Positions 8,201 to 13,291 of a stretch of 13,712 bases of DNA are shown here, in pieces. Source of the DNA: Microcaldota archaeon (GTDB lineage Archaea; Micrarchaeota; Micrarchaeia; Micrarchaeales; Micrarchaeaceae); the NCBI GenBank assembly GCA_021812105.1, contig JAKAOQ010000014.1:1-13712 (forward strand), in the 5' to 3' direction. A model generated the notes under the pieces. It did not search any database. It had not been told where the DNA came from and saw nothing but the letters and a program-made list of their open reading frames with translations. The position numbers and the translations under genes are program-made. Numbering within the stretch: position 1 is the stretch's first letter; the number at the start of each line of letters is the position of its first letter.

Positions 8201-8285
8201 TCGGACCTGGAAACGCAAGTCCTATACCTACCAAAGCTGCGCCTGCTACCATAGCAGTTATTCTTTTCGCACTTAGATGTTTCAT
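5265..8285 (-). CDS. S-layer protein (methanogen-type S_layer_N / S_layer_C ends)
   Basis: A 1006-residue secreted protein with a signal peptide (AMVAGAALVGIGLAFPGPIS, residues 11-30). Residues 43-73 (GQPAIQVVIGSAAKASDGVA and onward, AANIAAAIGNLAF) match the N-terminal domain of methanococcal S-layer proteins. The last 80 residues (927-1006) give the matching C-terminal half, including SPYILVGSGYVNSLSAAL and NRILVAGYYANETTAAANQF. In that family the two ends fold together and enclose a variable middle. The middle here is Thr-, Ser-, Asn- and Gly-rich beta-type sequence with about 20 N-X-S/T glycosylation sites, few charged residues and no cysteine. There is no C-terminal membrane helix or LPXTG-like signal, so anchoring must be by another route. 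It is transcribed alone, with its own TATA box and T-rich terminator. The start at 8285 fits both the signal peptide and GTGATA at 8289-8294. It should be the main lattice protein and a substrate of the STT3 enzyme nearby. Confidence 0.88.
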   Translation of the reverse strand: MKHLSAKRITAMVAGAALVGIGLAFPGPISIGNIPIITNNGQPAIQVVIGSAAKASDGVAAANIAAAIGNLAFTTSTVSPVVNTTEAQSVLHVSVSSPTYSLTNQQVWLNESASALTSGTYGFTALIGSVLNGGVQLGSLTSTKTLSSSTSYTYGESTLLTTTPAPSPYTAVTYVPVGTSVSASYNGGGVSFSSFTLSSQDNLLEVSHANLPALLSGSGTNGENEYLWLTGFPVFDQASGVNNFALLDANGAYQVTFNKPIPVNVSNSINNAAFTFLGQQWTIIGYKLPGASAWNYTTPKSKSIEESAASTFTSGGYLQLAATTTPLRTVDVGSNMTSGPWTVALKDIGQATGGSYPAIVEVYYNGAPVQNYSIIPPKTISVNESGNRLFIHVNQTVAGFYAYEKWAQMQLYSNVETLQSGAVLNSTTNPNWNVVLQWTNSSEAASSPLDSLQSIIVYGTTSQAETLLPGQSFNFITSPAVWKLEFVGETLGSANFDALTAKTSAQGAFKYTNPSSTLSGSGTGIYNVTEPAQELTITSQIPNAFTYQGQTSSSITYDLTPYEVNNNANTLTGSPHPLNTVANGFPFNSVVTATFPANYITASATLQLQVTGYEANTGSGAATSIQQSPTFTFNGASGATTQSFNIPIPFYNVSSIAITNNHAIPGLTVNVITQNAATTNSVDLADLVEVSSSPYIVYTPSGKTIPSLASPGTINYNQQNGQTPEPFTISGSPVTQTYTGSSVAPSAWYEYTMKELAVPTNSLAVDSLSFDIVNSTGGATASPFFQLNYSGTASGSKGTQNNMTYQPSNTSMAVFNVNAGFRTEKGSKIASITPTTLTVDFAKTTDMLQFAVAPVSTTVSKSFSLQGPYGIGQATNIPNVSIGKVTANITLSGTSGYTITGISNITANPVTTSTPVLLKSLSSTAPLAILDSQGVQNSPYILVGSGYVNSLSAALQSAYNITMSPSTQIVQAYGNRILVAGYYANETTAAANQFINELYQQAASTT

Positions 8286-8325
8286 TCTATCACTTAAACA
8301 TTTGTTGATATCAATTCAAAAGAAA

Positions 8326-8338
8326 GGTATTTAAAGGT
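8326..8338 (-). promoter_or_regulatory. TATA box of the S-layer gene
   Basis: The minus strand reads ACCTTTAAATACC across this stretch, a good archaeal TATA element about 45 bases before the ATG at 8285. Transcription would start near 8305, leaving a leader of about 20 bases that holds GTGATA, which matches part of the anti-Shine-Dalgarno target, four bases before the start codon. A more distant AT block at 8350-8370 could be an additional element. Confidence 0.6.
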
Positions 8339-8676
8339 ATATGCAACGCATAAAATATTTTTTATATAAATCATTTTATACTACGCCATTTGTCAAACAT
8401 GCCTTCTTTTATCGCTGCATACTTCCCTCGGAAGCCCTCTACGCCTTCATGAGTCCGGTTAGCTGGATACCATTAATTCTGTCCGCCATGCTCAACCAGA
8501 ATCCAAGAAGCGCGTCGCGGCACCATGGCCGCATCGCCGCGTATAAAGCCTCCTATTAAGTATTGCATTTGGGGGGTATTTATATGTATGCATGCGGTTG
8601 CCTTGCTCCCGACGCGGTCCGGAGAAAGACTTTTATATAAGGTAAGGCGCAATATGTATTGTTGTGGAGGGATACC
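8339..8676. other. Long intergenic region with TATA-like blocks and a small hairpin
   Basis: No convincing gene fills this stretch between the S-layer promoter and the 8677 gene. It starts with an AT block (8350-8380, including ttttttatataaat) that could drive rightward transcription. The ATG at 8399, about 35 bases downstream, opens a 17-codon frame ending at TGA 8450-8452. The middle (8430-8550) is GC-richer and includes a hairpin GCGGC-ACCATG-GCCGC at 8517-8532. A G-run (8571-8576) is followed by tatttatatg. The final part holds the TATA box and ribosome site of the 8677 gene. A small RNA or leader peptide is possible; nothing shows it directly. No tRNA-like arms were found. Confidence 0.35.
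8631..8673 (+). promoter_or_regulatory. TATA box and Shine-Dalgarno site of the 8677 gene
   Basis: TTTTATATAA at 8631-8640 is a clear TATA element; a start about 25 bases on would fall near 8662. GGAGGGAT at 8666-8673 is a near-perfect ribosome binding site just before ATG 8677. Together they fix the start: the TTG at 8659, 18 bases upstream in the same frame, would lie before the expected transcript start and has no ribosome site. Confidence 0.65.
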
Positions 8677-9237
8677 ATGAACCTTGACAGGCCAAACTAC
8701 GGTTTGGGCATCGACTACGGCGACAGGCGCTTCCATCTTGTTTCGGTCAGGGCTTCGGGAGTCAGGATTGACGGGGAGGGCAATTCCTACATAGACCTGT
8801 CGATGCACTGCCGCAAGGAAGGAAAGGACGACCTTGACGTTACGCTCAGGCTTTTCGAGCGTGCGGAACATATAACGAGCCCTTTGCTGAGGAATGAGGC
8901 GAGACACCCTGGCTACCGCGCGATGTTGATACACGAAGAGTTCCTCGAATACGGGAAGTTCAGCGAGCCGATAAAGTACGATGTCGAACTGCCGTACCAG
9001 ATCCTGTACAAGATTGACGGAACTCCGAGAGGCGAAGAGCTGAGCCTTAGGCTGGTCGGTGCTTACCTGGAGAACGCGGGCCTGCACGTGGAGACCGGGC
9101 TTCCGGAAGACCTGGAGGTGGCGTTCGGCAAACTCGGAAACGTGCCGCGCAAACTGCAGATCCACATCTACCCTGTTTCTGACACGGCGCAGAAGACGCT
9201 CAGCCTCGTTGATGCGTACATAAACAGATGGAGGTAG
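8677..9237 (+). CDS. Conserved-looking soluble protein of unknown function
   Basis: The 186-residue product begins MNLDRPNYGLGIDYGDRRFH. It has no signal peptide, no membrane helix and one cysteine (in MHCRKEG), and is rich in charged residues, so it is cytosolic. Alternating hydrophobic patterns suggest a mostly beta protein: strands around FHLVSVRASGVRI, SYIDLSMHC, LDVTLRLF, KYDVELPYQILYKI, ELSLRLVGAYLEN and KLQIHIYPV. The order 'extended strand, P-Y/P-F, strand, charged turn, strand, L-x-x-A-x-L' vaguely recalls arrestin-like beta-sandwich proteins such as Spo0M, but I would not name it so. Its promoter and ribosome site are strong. It has its own transcription start, so the next gene, the decarboxylase, 181 bases away, is probably not in the same operon. 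A 258-aa reading frame lies opposite and was rejected. Confidence 0.75.
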   Translation: MNLDRPNYGLGIDYGDRRFHLVSVRASGVRIDGEGNSYIDLSMHCRKEGKDDLDVTLRLFERAEHITSPLLRNEARHPGYRAMLIHEEFLEYGKFSEPIKYDVELPYQILYKIDGTPRGEELSLRLVGAYLENAGLHVETGLPEDLEVAFGKLGNVPRKLQIHIYPVSDTAQKTLSLVDAYINRWR

Positions 9238-9418
9238 TGCCGGCCACACGGCCGCATAGGATTGGGATGTAATAATCTACACATACATTTACCCAGGTAA
9301 AATTCTGTATTCTGGCGATCTCTCCTTGTCCTCTATCGCTTTTGCTCTCGGAAAAACGCGCAAAACTGGGAATAAACTTTTAAGCGTTTTTATTTCATAA
9401 TAGAAGCATCGGATCAAT
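9238..9418 (+). promoter_or_regulatory. Intergenic region with small hairpins and the decarboxylase promoter
   Basis: Directly after the stop at 9237 lies a perfect hairpin, CGGCC-ACAC-GGCCG (9241-9254), with no T-run behind it. A second short inverted repeat, TTTACC-CA-GGTAAA, lies at 9288-9301. AT-rich elements at 9377-9385 (acttttaag) and 9386-9394 (gtttttatt) lie 25-40 bases before ATG 9419, at promoter distance. GGATCA at 9411-9416 is the only ribosome-site-like sequence. Whether the inverted repeats regulate anything cannot be seen. Confidence 0.4.
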
Positions 9419-9862
9419 ATGACAAACTTCACGGGCAGAACAGCCATAGTGAAAAGGGCGGCGGTCGCGACCGCCAGCGTAGTGATAGGGAAGCACGTCT
9501 ACGGGAACCTCTACGGAGTTCCGTTCACGAACCTGACCGGGGCGGAGCGGCTTGCGCAGGTAGTCAAGGACGCCGCCGAAGCGGGAAGGGCGCACGTTAT
9601 AGACACGATGGTCAAGAAATTCCCCTCGCGCAACGGCTTCGAAGGCGGAGTCTCGATAGTCGCGCTACTCGAGGAGAGTCATATATCGCTCCATACGTGG
9701 CCGGAGGGAGACTACGCCACTCTTGACGTTTATACCTGCGGAAGGGAGGCTGATCCTGAAGTAGTATTTAACTATATAATAGAAAGGCTGAAGCCGAAGC
9801 ACTTCAAGATATTCAGGAGCGACAGGAGCATGACGGACTTAAATCAGGCATCCAGGACCTGA
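9419..9862 (+). CDS. speH: S-adenosylmethionine decarboxylase proenzyme (pyruvoyl type)
   Basis: A 147-residue proenzyme that should cut itself between Glu86 and Ser87 in the motif EESHISLHTWPEGDYATLDV. Ser87 then becomes the pyruvoyl group that decarboxylates S-adenosylmethionine, giving the aminopropyl donor for spermidine-type polyamines. Spacing supports this: Ser87, His92 and Cys107 (YTCG) are 5 and 20 residues apart, the same as Ser63, His68 and Cys83 of the Thermotoga maritima enzyme. His92 and Cys107 would be the processing base and proton donor. The protein has about 24 extra N-terminal residues compared with that enzyme (MTNFTGRTAIVKRAAVATAS), and the core begins near VVIGKHVYGN. 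In some Crenarchaeota an arginine decarboxylase has this same fold and active site, so substrate could be arginine instead. It acts in the cytosol as a small oligomer. The STT3 gene follows after 51 bases but has its own TATA box. Confidence 0.88.
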   Translation: MTNFTGRTAIVKRAAVATASVVIGKHVYGNLYGVPFTNLTGAERLAQVVKDAAEAGRAHVIDTMVKKFPSRNGFEGGVSIVALLEESHISLHTWPEGDYATLDVYTCGREADPEVVFNYIIERLKPKHFKIFRSDRSMTDLNQASRT

Positions 9863-9874
9863 CCGCTGCGCTAC

Positions 9875-9884
9875 GCATTTATAG
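9875..9884 (+). promoter_or_regulatory. TATA box of the STT3 gene
   Basis: The stretch gcatttatag gives a TATA element centred near 9880. Transcription about 25 bases downstream would begin near 9905, so ATG 9914 would be nearly leaderless. This argues against the in-frame TTG at 9887, which lies before the expected transcript start. Confidence 0.5.
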
Positions 9885-9913
9885 GTTTGCAAGCAAACCA
9901 TTATCGTATTTTC

Positions 9914-12388
9914 ATGGAAGAGGAGCACACGGAAGCGAAGAGCTTTGGCCGCAAAGACCTCTCAAGGTTATTGTCGAGCAGGTCGTTTGTAGTAATCGCA
10001 ATGATCCTGATACTGCTCGTTGCGGTGTACATGCGCGCCGGAATGCTGCAGTACCAGGGCCTTTTCGAACCAGACGGATTCTACTTCTATACTGTGGTGC
10101 TAGACGCGATCCACCATGGATACGTTGTACAGGGCTACAGCCCACTTTCAGGCTTTCCGAACCACACGCCGAGGGGCGAGGAGCCCGGCACCCCGTTCAT
10201 AAGCGTTGCCGCCTACTGGCTGCTGGGCGGTTCGGTAAGCGCCCTTACGATAATGAGGCTCATGCCAATACTGTTCGGAGTGCTTGAAGTAATAGGGGTT
10301 TACTTCGCAGCGAGATATCTGCTGAAGAGCCCAGTAGTGGGGCTGCTCGCCTCGTTCCTTCTCGCTATATCGAGCGGCAACATAGCGAGGACAGCAGCGC
10401 TTGTGTACAGGGGTGACAGCTTCATAAGCCTGGTAGCAATAGTCGTAGTGCTCCTCATGATGAAATCGCTTTCCGAAAAGGAGGCGAAAAGGTACTGGAC
10501 GTTCGCGCTCCTCTCCGGAGCCGCGCTCAGCCTCGGAATACTGGTCTGGACGGGCTCCCCGTACGTTGTAGCTACTTACCTTCTCGCTGTTGCAATGCTC
10601 CTCGCATACTCCTTCATAATAAACGACAGGGAGCTGATGAAGAAGAACCTTGCCCTGACGCTTTCTCTTCTGCTCGCGTTCCTGCTCGAGCACGCTTACG
10701 TATACGCGCACCTCGCCAACGGGGGCATAACGCTTTTCGGGATCGGTTTCGTCGGCCTTTACGTTCCGATGCTTCTCGGAGTGCTCGCGGCCCTGGGCGT
10801 ATCATCTGCAGACATACCGGCGATCAGGAGCCCTATCAGCAGGCTCGTGCTGTTCGTCGTAGTTGCGATAGTTGTAGTCGCTGTTATGTATGCGTCGCTA
10901 GGCTCGGTCTTCAACGGGATAATAGCAAATACAGGATATACAGTACCCACTAACGTCCTCAACAACCCGAACGTAAGCCACAGCACTAAAGTAATCACTG
11001 CGATAGGCTCAAGCACGCAGGAGCTGCAGAAGCCGAGCCTCGCGTTCCTCTTCGCAAGCTTCAACATCTCGCTCTTCTTCGCGCCTCTCGGAGTCGTGCT
11101 CTTCCTGCTAATCGGAGCCAGGTTCGCCGAAGCGAGGAAGATGCACCTTGGCAGCAGGGCGAGCGTATACCTGAACGGGCCGTTCATCGTTCTTGCGTCG
11201 TATTTCTTCATAACCGCGTATCTGCAGGCGGGGGCGATAAGATGGAACGCGCTCGTATCGCTGCCCATAGCGATATTCTCGGCTTACGGGATATACGTCC
11301 TTTACTCTCTATTCAGGGACACGAAGATGAGCAGCAAGAAGCTCATGGTGGTTGCGGTAGTGGTATTTGACATCGCGATAGTTTACTTTTCGGTCGTCAG
11401 CGTTTCGCCGGACCTCAGGGCGGGGCTTCCAGCGATCACGGCCTCTGCGGTAATCGTAAACGTCGTGCTAGCTTACGTTATATTCGAAGGTATACGCGGA
11501 GTGCTCAAGAACAGCCTCAGCCTGAGGAACGTCTTCGATGGTTTCATGGTAGCGCTTCTGATATTCAACCTTTACACTAGCGGAATACAGTCCTACACCG
11601 CGACGCAGGCCGACGGGATAAACCCGCTCTTCCTCCAGGCTATGAGCTGGATGAAAAGCAACACCCCTACAAACTCTACCGTAATAACTCTCTGGCCGGA
11701 CGGGAGCGTAGTTGAGGCGTGGGCCAACAGGTCAAGCTACATGGACAGCGTGGCCGGCGAGAACAGCACGCGCATCTTCTACTTCTCAAGGTTCCTGTTC
11801 AACACGAGCGGCGATCCGCAGTACTTCTACTCGATAGGCAGGCCCGACTACCTCGTGGTAAGGAGCTTCTGGTTCGACGAACTCGGAGGCATAGCGCAGG
11901 AGGGCCTCGTTTCCAACGCTTCGGAGTACGGCATAGACACCATGAGCAGCGTCAACGTGAGCAGGGTCAACAACACGTTAGTATACACCTTCGGTTCCAA
12001 CACCCCGCCGTACTACGGCGCGAAGGTCGAGGTCGCGACGCTGCACAACGGCAGCAGCGCTGCTGGAGGGTTTGTAAACCAGAACGGCGGTCCCTACTAC
12101 CCGGTGAAGCGCGTGATATTCATGAACAGCGCTACGGGCAACTACTCAATACTCACGTCATCGCTCAACGCAACGCTGAACTACACTATCATGATGACCT
12201 ACAGGAACAGCAGTATAACCGGAGCGAACATACTGGGTCCGAAGCTGCCGAGCAGCAACCTCTTCAAGTTCCTGGAGCTCTGCAACTACCAGGAGTGCGC
12301 CTACGACAACAGCGCGGTATCGCTGAAGCTCGTCTACTCAAACGCGGACACAAAGATATTCCGGATACTTTACAACAGCTCCGCGTAG
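9914..12388 (+). CDS. STT3/AglB-type oligosaccharyltransferase
   Basis: An 824-residue membrane enzyme that would move a lipid-linked glycan onto asparagine of N-X-S/T sites in exported proteins. After a cytosolic tail (1-23) and a first helix (24-40), the first outer loop carries the acidic metal-binding motif as E52-P-D54 (FEPDGFYFY). About a dozen further helices follow to about residue 570. YRGD168SF lies where the second acidic motif occurs, and SST368-Q-E370 in the long fifth outer loop fits the T-I-x-E element. The soluble C-terminal region begins after the last helix: AMSWMKSNTP is typical lead-in, followed by W594-P-D-G597 where most STT3 proteins have WWDYG. The later A-N-R-S-S-Y-M-D matches the conserved 'anRtt..D'. 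The domain has many sequons of its own. I chose ATG 9914 over TTG 9887 from the TATA position. Neighbouring S-layer and other exported proteins are likely substrates. The symbol aglB is withheld because of the altered motif. Confidence 0.87.
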   Translation: MEEEHTEAKSFGRKDLSRLLSSRSFVVIAMILILLVAVYMRAGMLQYQGLFEPDGFYFYTVVLDAIHHGYVVQGYSPLSGFPNHTPRGEEPGTPFISVAAYWLLGGSVSALTIMRLMPILFGVLEVIGVYFAARYLLKSPVVGLLASFLLAISSGNIARTAALVYRGDSFISLVAIVVVLLMMKSLSEKEAKRYWTFALLSGAALSLGILVWTGSPYVVATYLLAVAMLLAYSFIINDRELMKKNLALTLSLLLAFLLEHAYVYAHLANGGITLFGIGFVGLYVPMLLGVLAALGVSSADIPAIRSPISRLVLFVVVAIVVVAVMYASLGSVFNGIIANTGYTVPTNVLNNPNVSHSTKVITAIGSSTQELQKPSLAFLFASFNISLFFAPLGVVLFLLIGARFAEARKMHLGSRASVYLNGPFIVLASYFFITAYLQAGAIRWNALVSLPIAIFSAYGIYVLYSLFRDTKMSSKKLMVVAVVVFDIAIVYFSVVSVSPDLRAGLPAITASAVIVNVVLAYVIFEGIRGVLKNSLSLRNVFDGFMVALLIFNLYTSGIQSYTATQADGINPLFLQAMSWMKSNTPTNSTVITLWPDGSVVEAWANRSSYMDSVAGENSTRIFYFSRFLFNTSGDPQYFYSIGRPDYLVVRSFWFDELGGIAQEGLVSNASEYGIDTMSSVNVSRVNNTLVYTFGSNTPPYYGAKVEVATLHNGSSAAGGFVNQNGGPYYPVKRVIFMNSATGNYSILTSSLNATLNYTIMMTYRNSSITGANILGPKLPSSNLFKFLELCNYQECAYDNSAVSLKLVYSNADTKIFRILYNSSA

Positions 12389-12517
12389 GCCCCGGCCGCG
12401 CGTACGCCTATAATTCTCCTATGAATCTCATCGCGAACGCGGAGGTTTGCGGATCTTTGGCATTGAGCACCAGTATCTGGCACTATCAAGAAATAGGATC
12501 TAGAATAGTTTGATTGG
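12389..12517. other. Intergenic gap between convergent genes
   Basis: A 129-base stretch separates the STT3 stop from the stop of the minus-strand 88-aa gene. It starts GC-rich (ccccggccgcgcg) and becomes AT-richer. No T-tract, hairpin with T-run, RNA gene or credible frame is seen. Confidence 0.4.
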
Positions 12518-12784
12518 CTATACACCAACGATGGTTTTTATTACATCCGCCATGGCAGGATTTAATGAAACCTGGAGCCCGTAACTTGTGGGATGGGAAA
12601 GTAGCAGTCCTTCTTTTATGAGGTCTTTCGCTATTTCTTTTGCGAACCCCCTTAACTCCTTGGGTAGGCCTTTTTGAAGCAGCTCGTAAGATAGATGTTT
12701 TGCACCCCATATATTTTGTATCGCCAACTTCCTGAGCATAGCCCGCCTTATCATTTCACGGGATTCGGATGAAAGTTTCATCAT
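12518..12784 (-). CDS. Small conserved archaeal winged-helix-like protein
   Basis: An 88-residue, basic protein beginning MMKLSSESREMIRRAMLRKL. The middle has IWGAKHLSYELLQKGLPKEL followed by FAKEIAKDLIKEGLL and then PTSYGLQVSLNP. The pattern 'W-G-x-K-H-T/L, k-G-x-P, helix ending in LIkeGLL, K/H-P-T-x-Y-G-x-x-V-S-L-N-P' is one I associate with a widespread small archaeal family of unknown function. Its last part looks like a recognition helix (44-58) followed by a beta wing (61-76). DNA or RNA binding is inferred from this shape and charge, not known. An AT-rich TATA-like element (12812-12822, minus strand gatttaaatat) lies about 30 bases before ATG 12784; a second in-frame ATG at 12781 is possible. 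It is transcribed away from another helix-turn-helix gene at 12920, across a shared control region. Confidence 0.72.
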   Translation of the reverse strand: MMKLSSESREMIRRAMLRKLAIQNIWGAKHLSYELLQKGLPKELRGFAKEIAKDLIKEGLLLSHPTSYGLQVSLNPAMADVIKTIVGV

Positions 12785-12811
12785 TTCACTTTTTAATGTA
12801 TTAACTGCAAA

Positions 12812-12822
12812 GATTTAAATAT
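12812..12822 (-). promoter_or_regulatory. TATA box of the 88-aa gene
   Basis: The minus strand reads AATATTTAAATCT around these bases, a good archaeal TATA element about 30-35 bases before ATG 12784. The transcript would start close to the start codon, so it is probably leaderless or nearly so. Confidence 0.5.
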
Positions 12823-12869
12823 TTGTCTTCCCCATGCACTCTTTAGCCAAAGAGTGTATCATTTGTCTT
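12821..12869. repeat. Composite operator candidate: inverted repeat flanked by direct repeats
   Basis: A perfect 8-base inverted repeat, CACTCTTT-AGCC-AAAGAGTG, lies at 12837-12856; with one G-T pair it extends to 11 bases per arm (12834-12859). Identical nonamers ATTTGTCTT flank it at 12821-12829 and 12861-12869, exactly 40 bases apart, close to four helical turns. The block lies between two divergent genes for DNA-binding-type proteins and next to one gene's TATA box. An operator for one or both proteins is the simplest reading. A transcript hairpin is the alternative. Confidence 0.5.
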
Positions 12870-12919
12870 ACGGATTGAAAGGGAGATAACCCCATTATTG
12901 GGTACTCTGGATTGATAAT

Positions 12920-13291
12920 ATGGAAGAAAGCGTTTTCCTGAAGACACTGGGCAGTTCCCCGGTAACGAAGGTGCTCAATTTTATGCTGACTTACAGGGAA
13001 TTCGATTACTCGAAAAAGGAGATAGCGGAGAACGCGGGAGTATCTTACAATACCCTGAATAGCATTTGGTCCCAGCTCCTTACAAACGAGATCGTTATAA
13101 ATACTAGGCGCGTGGGAAAGCAGGACATGTTCAGGCTTAACACCGCGAACAAATTTGTAGTTGAACTCATGAAATTTTTTGACTCGGTACTCAGAGAGTC
13201 GATAGAGGACCAATTGTCTAATGCGAAGATGACGGCAAACAACCGACAGTCGGGCACAAACGCCCTATCCACGTTCCCGGTGGTGCACTGA
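12920..13291 (+). CDS. Winged helix-turn-helix transcriptional regulator
   Basis: A 123-residue protein. Residues 13-28 (SPVTKVLNFMLTYREF) form the first helix. Residues 29-57 give a classical helix-turn-helix: DYSKKEIAENAG, the turn VSYN, and recognition helix TLNSIWSQLLTNEI. Residues 58-74 (VINTRRVGKQDMFRLN) form the wing, followed by a dimer-type helix at 78-100. This order closely matches small archaeal winged-helix regulators with the 'D-Y-S-K-x-E-I-A-e-n-a-G-V-S' core. The target is unknown; the inverted repeat at 12837-12856, 64 bases before its start, suggests autoregulation. The last 24 residues (NAKMTANNRQ to the end) are polar and look non-conserved. Their coding DNA overlaps the end of a converging minus-strand frame by 27 bases. 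ATG 12920 has no clear ribosome site, so a leaderless transcript is likely. Confidence 0.82.
   Translation: MEESVFLKTLGSSPVTKVLNFMLTYREFDYSKKEIAENAGVSYNTLNSIWSQLLTNEIVINTRRVGKQDMFRLNTANKFVVELMKFFDSVLRESIEDQLSNAKMTANNRQSGTNALSTFPVVH

Noticed and set aside
8341..8559. A 72-codon plus-strand frame in the S-layer upstream region
   Set aside because: Its start lies within the AT block rather than after it, and the product shows no coherent helix or domain pattern.
8473..9249. A 258-codon minus-strand frame opposite the 8677 gene
   Set aside because: It covers the TATA box and ribosome site of the plus-strand gene, lacks its own start signals, and its Arg/Val/Gln-rich product has no recognisable motif; the plus strand has consistent promoter, ribosome site and ATG.
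9241..9254. Hairpin after the 8677 gene as a terminator
   Set aside because: The stem is perfect but short, and no T-run follows on the plus strand, so termination is not supported.
9887..9913. TTG at 9887 as the STT3 start
   Set aside because: It lies before the expected transcript start from the TATA box near 9880; ATG 9914 fits better.
10148..10711. A 187-codon minus-strand frame inside STT3
   Set aside because: Antisense to membrane-helix coding sequence; Arg/Glu-rich without domain or start signal.
11719..12513. A 264-codon plus-strand frame inside the STT3 C-terminal region
   Set aside because: Arg/Gln/His-rich frame-shifted product of a GC-rich real gene; STT3 motifs continue uninterrupted in the other frame.
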